A DNA stretch of 64,000 nucleotides from Rhizobium grahamii (GCF_009498215.1 NZ_CP043499.1:806001-870000), one strand, 5' to 3'. Positions 26,515 to 35,692 are shown, counted from the first letter of the stretch. The notes: generated from the sequence alone by a model not told the origin. Program-made: numbers and translations.

Positions 26515-27255
26515 TCAGGTGAGCACGACGTATTCGGTCAACTGGTTGATCGTCGTGTCCGCCTTGTCGACATCGAACACCTTGGTGCCGTGGCTCATGA
26601 TCACGAAGCGGTCGCAGACCTGATAGGCGTGGTAGATGTTGTGGGTCACAAGCACGCTCGAGACGTTCTCCGCCTTGAGCTTCAGCACCTGGTTCAAGAG
26701 TGCTTCGGTCTCGCGCACCGAGAGCGCCGAGGTCGGCTCGTCGAGAAGCAGAACGCGCTTCTTGAAATAGACCGCGCGGGCGATGGCGACCGCCTGCTTT
26801 TGGCCGCCAGAGAGATTGCCGACCAGCGTATCGGGGCTATCGATGCCGGAGATATGGACGGCGTTCTGCAACACCTCCATGGCGATCTCGCGCATTTCGC
26901 GCTGGCGCAGGAAGCCGAAGCGATCAGTGAGTTCGCGGCCCATGAAGATGTTGCGCGTGATCGAAAGCGAATCCACCAGCGCCGTATGCTGGTAGATGGT
27001 TTCGATACCGGCATCGGCGGAGTCAGAGCGGCAGGTAAACGCCGTCTTTTTGCCGTCGACGCTGAGATAGCCGTCCGTCGGCTTGTGAATGCCCGAGATC
27101 AGGTTGACCGTGGTCGACTTGCCAGCGCCGTTGTCGCCGAGCAGCCCCACCACTTCGCCTTCGCCGATGTGGAAGCTCAGATTGCGCAGTGCGGTCAGCG
27201 CGCCGAAGCTTTTCGAGATGTTGTGCAGTTCAAGAAGATTGGGGGCCGACATCAC
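26515..27255 (-). CDS. Sugar ABC transporter, single-domain ATPase
   Basis: A 246-residue ATPase of the carbohydrate-uptake type, but with one nucleotide-binding domain, unlike the double-domain protein at 16174. Walker A is GDNGAGKST, the signature LSGGQKQAV, Walker B LLDEPTSAL. It presumably acts as a homodimer with the RbsC-like permease. Its start overlaps the permease stop. Confidence 0.92.
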   Translation of the reverse strand: MMSAPNLLELHNISKSFGALTALRNLSFHIGEGEVVGLLGDNGAGKSTTVNLISGIHKPTDGYLSVDGKKTAFTCRSDSADAGIETIYQHTALVDSLSITRNIFMGRELTDRFGFLRQREMREIAMEVLQNAVHISGIDSPDTLVGNLSGGQKQAVAIARAVYFKKRVLLLDEPTSALSVRETEALLNQVLKLKAENVSSVLVTHNIYHAYQVCDRFVIMSHGTKVFDVDKADTTINQLTEYVVLT

Positions 27256-28271
27256 GCAAGACCTCGCCGCTCGATAAGATGGTTGAAGATGGCGGCCAGC
27301 ACGATCAGCGTCGCGATGAACATGTCGAGATAGAAGCCTGGCGCGCGCAGCAGAAGCAGCACGTCGGTAATGGTGTGGATCAGGAGCACACCGAGGAATA
27401 TGCCGACGATGGAGCCCCGGCCACCGCGCAGCGACAGTCCGCCGATCACGCAGGCGGCGATCGCCTGCAGTTCCAGTCCGGCACCCTGCCCCGGCTGCAC
27501 GCTGCCGACGCGGGCCGTGGCAATGATACCGGCCACTGCCGCCATGCCGCCCGCGATCGCGAAGGCCACCAGCTTGACGCGGTTGGTGTTGATACCGATC
27601 GCTTCCGCAGCACCGCGATTGCCGCCGGTGGCAAACACATGGTTGCCGAAGCGGTGACGGTGGACGAGGTAATGGAAGCCGACGACGAAAAGCACGATCC
27701 AGATGAAGGCGGCGTTGATGCCGAGCAGCGTGCCGGAAAACAGGCTGGTGAAGATCGGTTCGGGATCGAAGCGCACCTGGACGGCACCGTTATAGAGCAG
27801 CACGGCGCCGCGCCAGAACAACAGGCCGCCCAGCGTCACGATGAACGACGGCAGCCCGAAGCGCAGCGTGATGTGGCCGTTCAAGAGTCCGATCATGATG
27901 CCGGCCAAGACGCCGAGGGGTGCCGCTATGAAGGCGCTCATTCCGGCGCCGACGAGGCTCGCCATCAGGATAGCGGTGAATGTGTAGACGGAGCCGATGG
28001 AGAGGTCGAACTCGCCCGCGATCATCAGCACGCCGGCGCCGAGCGCCAAGCAGCCGAGCACGGGGATCGCCTTCATCAGGATCGTCAGGTTCTGCGGCGA
28101 GAGGTAGCGGAACTGATCGGGATAGAGCAAGGCGCCTGCGATGCAGACGATCTGCAGCGTCATGAAGACGAGGAAGATCGCGCCTGCCGGCATCGCCATG
28201 ATCTGCCGGATAATCGGTTGTTTCTGCGTCCGCGACCGGGGCGCGGCACTTGTCTCAAGAATTGGTGTCAC
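27252..28271 (-). CDS. Sugar ABC transporter, permease (RbsC-like)
   Basis: A roughly 339-residue BPD_transp_2 permease with the conserved loop GAGLELQAIAACVIGGLSLRGGRGS and about ten hydrophobic segments. The start is taken as GTG at 28271 (TPILETSAAPRSRTQKQ follows); the frame reaches 28331 but overlaps the hairpin behind the binding-protein gene. The ribosome site is weak, so the start is not certain. Confidence 0.88.
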   Translation of the reverse strand: MTPILETSAAPRSRTQKQPIIRQIMAMPAGAIFLVFMTLQIVCIAGALLYPDQFRYLSPQNLTILMKAIPVLGCLALGAGVLMIAGEFDLSIGSVYTFTAILMASLVGAGMSAFIAAPLGVLAGIMIGLLNGHITLRFGLPSFIVTLGGLLFWRGAVLLYNGAVQVRFDPEPIFTSLFSGTLLGINAAFIWIVLFVVGFHYLVHRHRFGNHVFATGGNRGAAEAIGINTNRVKLVAFAIAGGMAAVAGIIATARVGSVQPGQGAGLELQAIAACVIGGLSLRGGRGSIVGIFLGVLLIHTITDVLLLLRAPGFYLDMFIATLIVLAAIFNHLIERRGLA

Positions 28272-28303
28272 GGTCTGGTACTCGATCGATTGGAGACGGA
28301 GAA

Positions 28304-28324
28304 CCTGCCGGCATCGCCGGCAGG
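28304..28324 (-). terminator. Intercistronic hairpin behind the binding-protein gene
   Basis: CCTGCCGGC and GCCGGCAGG form a perfect 9-bp stem with an ATC loop between the binding-protein stop (28342) and the permease start. It has the same position as the hairpin at 17724-17743 in the other sugar operon. Confidence 0.6.
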
Positions 28325-28341
28325 CTCCCACGAAGCGCGGT

Positions 28342-29292
28342 TTAGCGGAAGCTGCCGATCAGCGGCTTGACCGAGCTGATGCGCGACTTGTCGAGGAAGG
28401 CGCCCTGGCCGGTATCGACATCAGTCGGCGTCAGCCCATACTTCTTCGAGAGCGCGATCTGGGCGATCGGGTAATAGCCCTGAAGGTAGGGCTGCTGGTC
28501 CATGGTCGCGAACATCGCACCGGACTCCACCGCGTTGACGATCTCGACCGCGAGGTCGAAGCCGCCGAACGGGACCTTCACGCCCGCATCCTTGATGGCG
28601 CCTGCGCCGACGGTCGAGGTGACCGAACCGGTGCCGAACACGGCCTTGACGTTGGGGTTAGCGATCAGGAACTGCGCCATGATGTTCTGCGCCTCGGCCG
28701 GATCAAGCCCGGCGCGAACCGTCTCGACCTTGATGCCGTTTTCCTTCATCGCCTTTTCGATGCCGCCGCCGCGCGCGACCGCGAAGCTCGCTTCGGGGAT
28801 TTCGCGAGGATTGAAGACGACGTCGCCGGACTTCAGGCCGAACTCCTTGATCATCCGATTGCCGAGCTCATAGCCGGAGGCAAACTCGTTCATGCCGACA
28901 TAAGCCTGGCGGCAATTGCCCTTGGCGCCTTCCAGATCGTCATTGTTGAAGCCAATGACGACGATGCCGGCCTTCACGGCCGCGCAGATGCTCTCATCGA
29001 AGGCATCCGACGAGGAAATGGAAACCGCGATGCCATCAACGCCGGCTGCCGTCGCGCTCTCAATCAGGTCGTTCTGGCGAACCGGATCATTATTGGCATA
29101 TTGCACGTCGAGATCGACGCCGAACTGTGCCGCCGCATCCTTGGCGCCTTTCACCACGGGATTGAAGAACTGGACACTCGGATCGAGATAGATGATCATC
29201 GTTGCCTTGACGTCGGCGGCCAATGCCGTAGATGTCATCATCGTGGCGATACCCGCGGCGAGTGCTGCGGTTTTCAACCTGGTCAATTTCAT
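28342..29292 (-). CDS. Sugar ABC transporter, periplasmic binding protein
   Basis: A 316-residue RbsB-like binding protein with a signal peptide ending STALAADVK (about residues 1-25). The Peripla_BP_4 pattern includes QNDLIESATAAGVDGIAVSI, NNDDLEG and VKVPFGGFDLAVE. GGAGG precedes the ATG at 29292. Linked to kduI/kduD/kdgF, it probably binds a uronate or an unsaturated uronide released from pectin-like polymers; the exact ligand is an inference. Confidence 0.9.
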   Translation of the reverse strand: MKLTRLKTAALAAGIATMMTSTALAADVKATMIIYLDPSVQFFNPVVKGAKDAAAQFGVDLDVQYANNDPVRQNDLIESATAAGVDGIAVSISSSDAFDESICAAVKAGIVVIGFNNDDLEGAKGNCRQAYVGMNEFASGYELGNRMIKEFGLKSGDVVFNPREIPEASFAVARGGGIEKAMKENGIKVETVRAGLDPAEAQNIMAQFLIANPNVKAVFGTGSVTSTVGAGAIKDAGVKVPFGGFDLAVEIVNAVESGAMFATMDQQPYLQGYYPIAQIALSKKYGLTPTDVDTGQGAFLDKSRISSVKPLIGSFR

Positions 29293-29436
29293 TTGCGTAT
29301 CCTCCCTTTGGATGTGCAATACGGGTCGAAAGACCCAAGTCTCGGCTGGCGGGCTCCGACCAAAGATCACGCCGGCCGAGATTTTCCTCCGAGACGTCCC
29401 GCCTTCTCCCAAAAGCGGAAACGTCCTATCCCTTTA

Positions 29437-29547
29437 ATTCCCTGAAGCGCGTCGCGATCTTTCAGATTCGCTCATGCGCTTCAGCTTCTTGTTTCGTCGC
29501 ATGTCTTTGTCCCGAAACCGGTAACCACTTTCGGGAGACATGCTTTA
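29437..29547. repeat. RIME-like rhizobial intergenic repeat (two hairpins)
   Basis: Two stem-loops lie side by side: CTGAAGCGC (29442-29450) with GCGCTTCAG (29476-29484), and CATGTCT plus CCCGAAA (29500-29517) with TTTCGGG plus AGACATG (29529-29542). The layout and wording (GCGTCGCGATC, then CCCGAAACCG ending in TGCTTTAG) resemble Rhizobium-specific intergenic mosaic elements. Its right end supplies the stop codon of the aldehyde dehydrogenase (TAA at 29545-29547). It may also act as a terminator or processing signal. Confidence 0.65.
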
Positions 29548-31059
29548 GCCGAACCACGGCGCCGGTCGCCCGAACGTCACGTGTACGCCCTTGAACTGGG
29601 AATATTCATCAAAGCCATAGCGGCCGAGTTCGCGGCCGAGGCCGCTTTTCTTGTAGCCGCCGATCGGCAGCTCCGGCGTGCCGTCGATGACGCTGTTGAT
29701 CCAGCAGCGGCCGGCGCGAATGCGGCGGATGCTCTGCATGGCGTTTTCGAGATTGGTGGACCAGACCGAGGCGGAAAGACCGAACTCGCTGGCATTGGCG
29801 AGCGCGACGGCTTCGTCCGCGGTCTTGAAGGTCAAGGTCGAAAGCACCGGTCCGAAGATCTCCTCGCGAGCGATCGACATCTCGGGCTTCACGCCGGCAA
29901 ACACGGTCGGCGCGTAATAGATACCCTTGTCCTTGCCGACGCGTTCGCCGCCGAGCAGCAGCTCCGCACCCGACGCGATGCCAGCCTCCACGTAGGAATG
30001 GACCTTGCCGACATGGGCTTCCGAGATCAACGCGCCGATCTTTGTGCGATCGTTCAGCGGATCGCCGAAGGTCACCTTGCGCGAGATATCGAGCAGGCGC
30101 TCCATCAATGCGTCGCGGATGCCTTCCTGAACCAGGAGCCGGCTACCTGATATGCAGCACTGCCCACCATTGTGATAGACGCCGTAGGCGATACCATCGG
30201 CGGCCGCCTCGAGGTCGGCGTCGGCGAAGACGATCTGCGGCCCCTTGCCGCCGAGCTCCAGCCCGACACGCTTGACGCTGCGCGCGGCGATCTCGCCAAG
30301 CTTTGTGCCAACGCGCACCGAACCGGTGAAGGCCACCATATCGACGCCTGGATCTTCGGCAAGCACCTGGCCGGCCGGATCACCGTAGCCGGTGACGACG
30401 TTGAAGACGCCATCGGGAATGCCGGCCTCACGCGCTAGTTCCGCCATGCGGATCGATGTTCCCGAGGTGAACTCGGACGGCTTGAGGACGACGGTGCAGC
30501 CGGCGCCGATCGCCCACGGCACGCGTTCGGAAGCGATGATGAACGGGAAATTCCACGGCGTGATGATGCCGACGACGCCGACGGCTTCGCGCAGCACCAG
30601 ACCGAGGCGATCGTCGCCGATATTGTTGTGAGCCTGGCCTTCCAGCGCACGCGCCTGACCGGCGGCATAGGACCAGAGGTCGGCACAGAAGCCGATTTCG
30701 CCGCGCGCTTGGGCGATAGGCTTGCCGACCTCGAGGCTTTCGGCTAGTGCGAGCTCTTCCTGATGCTTAAGGATCAGGTCCGCCACCTTGAACATCAGAC
30801 GCGAGCGCTCCGCACCCGACATGCGCGGCCACGGGCCGGTGTCGAAGGCACGGCGGGCGGCGGCAACGGCCAAACGTACATCATCGGCCGAAGCTTCCGG
30901 CCAGGTGCCGACGACGACGCCCGCGTGACCGGGGCTGACGCGGTCAATCGTGCGACCGGATGCGGCATCCACCGACTTGCCATCGACAAGCATCTGGTAG
31001 CGGGATTTAATGTTCAGCCGCGGATCACTGGAATCAGGCGCAATGAAATTGGACAGCAC
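29545..31059 (-). CDS. Aldehyde dehydrogenase family protein
   Basis: A 504-residue NAD(P)-dependent aldehyde dehydrogenase. It has ITPWNFPF, the catalytic glutamate in LELGGKGPQ, the catalytic cysteine in NGGQCCISGSR and a C-terminal SGLGRELGRYG. It is first in the uronate operon, so it may oxidise a semialdehyde such as 2,5-dioxovalerate or an aldehyde from sugar cleavage; this is inferred. The last codons run into a RIME-like repeat, so the natural C-terminus may have been changed slightly. It diverges from a GntR regulator. Confidence 0.9.
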   Translation of the reverse strand: MLSNFIAPDSSDPRLNIKSRYQMLVDGKSVDAASGRTIDRVSPGHAGVVVGTWPEASADDVRLAVAAARRAFDTGPWPRMSGAERSRLMFKVADLILKHQEELALAESLEVGKPIAQARGEIGFCADLWSYAAGQARALEGQAHNNIGDDRLGLVLREAVGVVGIITPWNFPFIIASERVPWAIGAGCTVVLKPSEFTSGTSIRMAELAREAGIPDGVFNVVTGYGDPAGQVLAEDPGVDMVAFTGSVRVGTKLGEIAARSVKRVGLELGGKGPQIVFADADLEAAADGIAYGVYHNGGQCCISGSRLLVQEGIRDALMERLLDISRKVTFGDPLNDRTKIGALISEAHVGKVHSYVEAGIASGAELLLGGERVGKDKGIYYAPTVFAGVKPEMSIAREEIFGPVLSTLTFKTADEAVALANASEFGLSASVWSTNLENAMQSIRRIRAGRCWINSVIDGTPELPIGGYKKSGLGRELGRYGFDEYSQFKGVHVTFGRPAPWFG

Positions 31060-31140
31060 GTTTCCCTTAAAGCCGACACATCGTGCCGGCCCTCCCTTTT
31101 TACCCGGTTTCAGACCACCGGATTTATGTTGCGTTTGAAT

Positions 31141-31158
31141 TGTATGGTACTGTATGGT
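31141..31158 (+). promoter_or_regulatory. Direct repeat TGTATGGT x2, possible GntR operator
   Basis: TGTATGGT occurs at 31141-31148 and 31151-31158, one helical turn apart, in the 121-base region between the ALDH gene and the divergent GntR gene. Spacing and position suit an operator overlapping the promoters. Confidence 0.45.
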
Positions 31159-31180
31159 GGTTTAAATTGGATGTCAACGC

Positions 31181-31882
31181 ATGACGGCGACGAAAGACAT
31201 GAACCTCGAATCCTTGAAGATTGAGACCGGCGAAACCGCCGCGGCCCAGGTGGAACGTGACCTGCGGGAAGCGATTATCAAGCTGGAACTAGCGCCGGGC
31301 ACGCGGTTGTCGGAACAGGAAATCGCGACGCGCATGGGCGTATCGCGTCAGCCGGTGCGAGAGGCGCTCATAGCGCTCGGGAAGTCGAAGCTTGTCGACG
31401 TACGACCGAACAGGGGCACCGTGGTCGTCCGGATCTCGGCACGACAGATGATGGAGGCGCGCTTCGTCCGCGAGGCGCTCGAAACCGCCGTTGCCCGTCG
31501 CGCCAGCGATAGCTTCGACACGTGGACACGACGGCGGATCGACACCATTCTCGCCCGGCAGAGAGGCGCCATGGAAGCCCACGACCACAATGCATTCCGG
31601 CGAGAGGACGAGCAGTTTCATATCGCGATCGCGGAAGGCGCCGGCTGCAGCCTCGCCTGGAATGCAATCGCCGACATTAAGGCGCATATGGACCGCGTCT
31701 GCAATCTGCAGCTTCGCCACCCCGATTCGATGATGCGGCTGATCGCCGAACACGAGGCGATCATCACGGCCATCGATGGACGCGATGCCGACGCCGCCGC
31801 CGGCGCCATGCGCGCGCATCTCAACGGCATCCTCTCGGATCTGCCGCAGATCGAGGCGGATCATCCGGATCTGTTCGAATGA
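31181..31882 (+). CDS. GntR-family regulator, FadR/FCD type
   Basis: A 233-residue regulator with a GntR winged helix (LSEQEIATRMGVSRQPVREA) and an FCD domain (EDEQFHIAI, then EHEAIITAIDGRD). It diverges from the ALDH/ABC/kdu operon and is its likely regulator, with a uronate-pathway intermediate as inducer by analogy with other FCD proteins. A good ribosome site is not visible before the ATG at 31181. Confidence 0.9.
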   Translation: MTATKDMNLESLKIETGETAAAQVERDLREAIIKLELAPGTRLSEQEIATRMGVSRQPVREALIALGKSKLVDVRPNRGTVVVRISARQMMEARFVREALETAVARRASDSFDTWTRRRIDTILARQRGAMEAHDHNAFRREDEQFHIAIAEGAGCSLAWNAIADIKAHMDRVCNLQLRHPDSMMRLIAEHEAIITAIDGRDADAAAGAMRAHLNGILSDLPQIEADHPDLFE

Positions 31883-32276
31883 GGCTGACGCAATCGCTCT
31901 TCGCGATCCTGCGGCATATGGCCGGAGAGTAGATTTTTCGGCCAATCACGCGGAAGCCAATCGGCATCTCCCAATATAGAGTGCCCAGATAAGACGAGGT
32001 CGCTCGCCAAATGAGCGACTTGATCCTCCGGTCATTTCCAGGTGGCGGGAGACCGTGATGTGGTCAGCCAAGTGACAAGCGCTTCGAAGACGCAGCCGCG
32101 GGAAATACCGACCAGACCGCTCCGAGTGCGTCTGCCATCATCCCGATCCGATTGAATCAGCGCGGAAACAGTGAAATTTACCGTAACGTAACTTCACGTG
32201 TTTTTTCGCATCCGGCAGACTGCCCGCCAATCCGATTACTTGTCCGAGCGAACCGCTCGCGGTGGAGGAAGCGATT
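31883..32276. other. Intergenic region upstream of the MoxR operon
   Basis: No gene recognised. A short hairpin ATCGC-TCTTC-GCGAT lies just after the GntR stop. The motif TTTACCGTAACGTA at 32177-32190 is inside a larger imperfect inverted repeat GTGAA...TTCAC spanning 32171-32197. Confidence 0.5.
32177..32190 (+). promoter_or_regulatory. Shared motif TTTACCGTAACGTA upstream of the MoxR operon
   Basis: It ends 86 bases before the chosen moxR start. The same 14 bases occur upstream of the arylsulfatase, and a two-mismatch version occurs upstream of the formylglycine-generating enzyme; each is followed by CTT. Here it lies in an inverted repeat (GTGAA/TTCAC), suggesting a dimeric regulator. Confidence 0.55.
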
Positions 32277-33254
32277 GTGACGGCACGTGATGATGTTCTC
32301 GATCTGGGCAAGCGCATCGGTCAGTCGATCATCGGTCAGGAGACCATGGTTCAACGTCTGCTGCTCGGCCTCTTGGCCAACGGCCATTTGCTCGTCGAGG
32401 GACTGCCCGGCCTTGCAAAAACGAGGGCGATCAAGAGCATGGCAAAAAACCTCGATTCCGAGCTGTCGCGTGTCCAGTTCACGCCCGACTTGTTACCTGC
32501 CGACATCACCGGCTCCGAAGTCTATTTTTCGGAAGGCGGCAAGGGCGAGTTCAAATTCCAGCAGGGTCCGATCTTCGCCAACCTGATCCTGGCCGACGAA
32601 ATCAACCGCGCGCCCGCCAAGGTGCAGTCCGCGCTCTTGGAGGCAATGGAGGAACGCCAGGTGACCGTCGGGGGGCAAAGCTATCCGCTTCCCGACCTCT
32701 TCATGGTGATGGCGACGCAAAACCCGATCGAACAGGAGGGCACCTATCCCTTGCCGGAGGCACAGCTGGATCGGTTCCTCATGCACGTCGAAGTCGGCTA
32801 TCCCGATGAGAAATCGGAGGCCTCGATCATGCGCCTCAACCGGGGCGAGGAAACCGCAGCTCACGACGAGAACAAGCATACTGACATCAAGCGGCTCGAC
32901 CCACAGTCGATCTTCGATGCACGCAAGGAGATCGGTTTCGTGACCGTCTCCGAGCCCGTCGAAAAATATATCGTTTCCCTCGTGATCGCCACACGCTACC
33001 CGGATCGCTACGACAAGGAGCTTGCCAAGCAATTGCAGGTCGGCGTCAGCCCACGCGGAACCATTGGCCTGGACAAAGTCTCTCGCGCCTACGCATGGCT
33101 ACAAGGGCGTGACTACGTGACGCCTGACGACGTCAAGGCGATCGTCAACGACGTTTTCCGACATCGGCTCGTCTTGTCTTATGAGGCTCATGCCTCGAAT
33201 ACGACGGCCGACCATGTCATCGATCGGATTACCGAACTGGTGGCTGTCTCATGA
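32277..33254 (+). CDS. moxR: MoxR-family AAA+ ATPase
   Basis: A 325-residue AAA+ protein of the MoxR/RavA group. The Walker A region is EGLPGLAKTR, Walker B is LILADEINRAP, and sensor residues follow in MATQNPIEQEGTYPLPEAQLDR. MoxR ATPases act as chaperones with VWA-domain partners, encoded here downstream. The start is taken as GTG at 32277 because GGAGGA lies 9 bases before it; an upstream GTG at 32262 overlaps that site. The gene opens a six-gene operon with overlapping ends. Confidence 0.92.
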   Translation: MTARDDVLDLGKRIGQSIIGQETMVQRLLLGLLANGHLLVEGLPGLAKTRAIKSMAKNLDSELSRVQFTPDLLPADITGSEVYFSEGGKGEFKFQQGPIFANLILADEINRAPAKVQSALLEAMEERQVTVGGQSYPLPDLFMVMATQNPIEQEGTYPLPEAQLDRFLMHVEVGYPDEKSEASIMRLNRGEETAAHDENKHTDIKRLDPQSIFDARKEIGFVTVSEPVEKYIVSLVIATRYPDRYDKELAKQLQVGVSPRGTIGLDKVSRAYAWLQGRDYVTPDDVKAIVNDVFRHRLVLSYEAHASNTTADHVIDRITELVAVS

Positions 33255-34204
33255 ACGGAGAAGGCGATCGCTCAACCGGGGTTCATGTAACGACGCAGCA
33301 ACTCGTCGCGCTCGAGAGCCGCGCGCGAGACCTGACATTCGTCCAGAAAGCCCGCAGTCACCAGCAGCTTGCGGGGCGAATGCAATCGGCGATGCGGGGC
33401 CGCGGCCTCGTTTTCGAGGAACTGCGCGAATACCTGCCCGGAGACGATGTGCGGTCGATCGACTGGCGTGTTACGGCGCGAACCAGCAAACCGGTCGTCA
33501 GGGTCTACAGCGAGGAGAAGGAGCGACCTGCCATTCTCGTCGTCGATCAACGCATCAATATGTTCTTCGGAAGCCGTCTCGCCATGAAATCGGTCGCGGC
33601 TGCCGAAGCTGCGATGCTGACCGCGTGGCGAATTCTGGGCTCCGGTGATCGCGTCGGCGGCTTTGTGTTCAACGATCGGAACGTAAGCGAGGTAAAGCCG
33701 CATCGCAGCCGGAATGCGGTGATCGCCTTCGCCGACCGCATCGCGACCATGAATGGGGGATTGGATGCGACTTATGCGGCTCCCCAGTCGCCTGTTGCCC
33801 TTGATGACGTGCTTCACCGGGTGGCGGAAATCGCCCATCATGACTTCCTCGTGGTCGTCGTCAGCGATTTCGATGGTCACGGCGAAACGACGCGGCAGCT
33901 GCTGCTTCAGCTCTCGTCCCGAAACGACGTCGTATGTCTTCTCATCTACGATCCCTTCCTGCTCGAGTTGCCCTCCTCCGGCGAGATTGTCGTCAGCGGC
34001 GGCACGCTGCAAGCGGAACTGCCGCTAGGCCAGCCGGCCGTGCGCCGATCTATCGACAAGTTCGCCGAGGACCGCGGCGACGAACTCAGGGCCTGGCAGC
34101 GCCAACTCGGATTGCCAATGCTTCCGGTTTCCGCCGCAGAGGAAGTCGCTCCTCAATTGCGGAGCCTGCTGGAGCAATCTGCCTGGCGGCAACGGAGGCG
34201 ATGA
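33251..34204 (+). CDS. DUF58-domain protein
   Basis: A 317-residue protein with the DUF58 signature EYLPGDDVRSIDWRVTART and a degenerate VWA-like fold after it (ILVVDQRINMFFG). DUF58 proteins accompany MoxR ATPases across bacteria; the biochemical role is not settled. The start overlaps the moxR stop by 4 bases, indicating coupled translation. Confidence 0.9.
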   Translation: MNGEGDRSTGVHVTTQQLVALESRARDLTFVQKARSHQQLAGRMQSAMRGRGLVFEELREYLPGDDVRSIDWRVTARTSKPVVRVYSEEKERPAILVVDQRINMFFGSRLAMKSVAAAEAAMLTAWRILGSGDRVGGFVFNDRNVSEVKPHRSRNAVIAFADRIATMNGGLDATYAAPQSPVALDDVLHRVAEIAHHDFLVVVVSDFDGHGETTRQLLLQLSSRNDVVCLLIYDPFLLELPSSGEIVVSGGTLQAELPLGQPAVRRSIDKFAEDRGDELRAWQRQLGLPMLPVSAAEEVAPQLRSLLEQSAWRQRRR

Positions 34205-34716
34205 TGGAGCAGGAAGCCCGACCCGATCCGATCACCGAGGCTGCCCTTCGCTCTCTCAAGGACATCGCGGTCCCCCAACCCGTTTCCTGGATACCGCAAA
34301 CCTGGGGGTGGATGGCCCTGGCACTGATCCTGCTGGCAGCAATTCTGCTGTGGGCTCTCGTGCTTTACAGACGCTGGCGCCGCAACGCCTATCGTCGCGA
34401 AGCGCTGCGACTTCTCGACGAGATCGCGGATGATTTCCGACGCCAGCAAACCCGCGACGGCGCAGGCGCACGCCTTGGAGAGTTGCTCAAGCGCACAGCT
34501 CTCGCAGCCTGGCCACGCAAGACAATTGCGGCGATGTCGGGCACCGATTGGATCGATTTTCTGAGCGCCAACCAAGGCAGCGACATCGGCGAGTCTCTGA
34601 AAAGTTATCTGAACGATCTGGAGTATCGAAGCGGCGCGACACCGAGTGCTGACGCTACGAATGATCTCCTGCGTGATGCGCGGCGCTGGATTGAGAGGCA
34701 CCATGTATCAGCTTGA
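34201..34716 (+). CDS. DUF4381-domain membrane protein
   Basis: A 171-residue protein with one N-terminal transmembrane helix (WGWMALALILLAAILLWALV) followed by a basic, soluble helical domain. This is the DUF4381 plan, regularly found between DUF58 and BatA in MoxR operons. ATG at 34201 overlaps the DUF58 stop; a second ATG follows at 34204. Confidence 0.85.
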   Translation: MMEQEARPDPITEAALRSLKDIAVPQPVSWIPQTWGWMALALILLAAILLWALVLYRRWRRNAYRREALRLLDEIADDFRRQQTRDGAGARLGELLKRTALAAWPRKTIAAMSGTDWIDFLSANQGSDIGESLKSYLNDLEYRSGATPSADATNDLLRDARRWIERHHVSA

Positions 34717-35692
34717 TATGCCATGGGCGCTGATGCTTTTTCCGCTTCCCTTGCTGATCTGGTGGCTCGTTCCTCCGCATCGTGAAACCTCGGCCTCTAT
34801 CCGGCTACCGTTTTTCAACCAGGTCGCCCGCGCGGCCGGTGTCGAGCCGACGGAGGGTTCGGTCGTGCCGAAACGGTCTTGGCCGCAGACATTCGCCGAT
34901 GTTCTGGCATGGTGCCTCATCGTCATCGCATTGGCGCGTCCGCAATATGTCGAACCGCCATTGGAGAAGACAGAGCCGCAACGCGATATCCTTCTGGCTC
35001 TGGACCTGTCGCAGTCGATGGATACGCGCGACTTCGCGGCACCCGACGGAACATCCAAGCCACGCGTTGATGCTGTCCGGACTGTTGTCGCGGACTTCGT
35101 CACGAAACGGCCGGGCGATCGCGTCGGGCTGATTGCATTCGGCGACGCGCCCTATCCGCTGGCACCGTTCACGATGGATCATGCTCTCGTTCAAACGTTG
35201 GTGGAGGGCCTTCTTCCGGGCATCGCGGGGCCCCGTACGGCACTCGGCGACTCCCTGGGTCTTGGCATCCGAATGTTCGAAAAGACCACGGTTCCCGAAA
35301 AGGTGATGATCCTGCTGACGGATGGCAACGACACCGCAAGCAAAATGCCGCCTCTCAAGGCCGCTGATGTCGCCAAGACCAAGGGGATCGTCATCCACGC
35401 GGTCGGCATTGGCGACCCTGCTGCAACAGGCGAAGACAAGCTCGACACCGCATCTCTCCAGAAGATCGCAGTGAGTACCGGCGGGCGTTACTTCTTCGGC
35501 GGCGACCAGAAGCAGTTGCAGGATATCTACAACGAACTCGACCGCATCACGCCCCAGGATCAGAAACAGCTTTCCTGGCGTCCCCGCATAGAACTCTTTT
35601 ATTGGCCGCTCGGCGCAGCAGTCGTCGTTATGGCGGCATGGTATGGGCTAACCGCGATCTTGGGTCTGGTCCGCAGGAGGGCTGCGGCATGA
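34703..35692 (+). CDS. batA: VWA-domain membrane protein (BatA-like)
   Basis: A 329-residue protein with an N-terminal membrane segment (PWALMLFPLPLLIWWLV), a second one near residue 75, a von Willebrand A domain with intact MIDAS residues DLSQS (101-105) and LLTDGND, and a C-terminal helix. It is presumed to be anchored in the inner membrane and to work with MoxR. The start at 34703 overlaps the DUF4381 gene by 14 bases. Confidence 0.9.
   Translation: MYQLDMPWALMLFPLPLLIWWLVPPHRETSASIRLPFFNQVARAAGVEPTEGSVVPKRSWPQTFADVLAWCLIVIALARPQYVEPPLEKTEPQRDILLALDLSQSMDTRDFAAPDGTSKPRVDAVRTVVADFVTKRPGDRVGLIAFGDAPYPLAPFTMDHALVQTLVEGLLPGIAGPRTALGDSLGLGIRMFEKTTVPEKVMILLTDGNDTASKMPPLKAADVAKTKGIVIHAVGIGDPAATGEDKLDTASLQKIAVSTGGRYFFGGDQKQLQDIYNELDRITPQDQKQLSWRPRIELFYWPLGAAVVVMAAWYGLTAILGLVRRRAAA

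Noticed and set aside
27189..28370. 393-residue plus-strand frame opposite the second sugar permease
   Set aside because: Same reason: antisense reading of a conserved permease, no start signals, biased composition.
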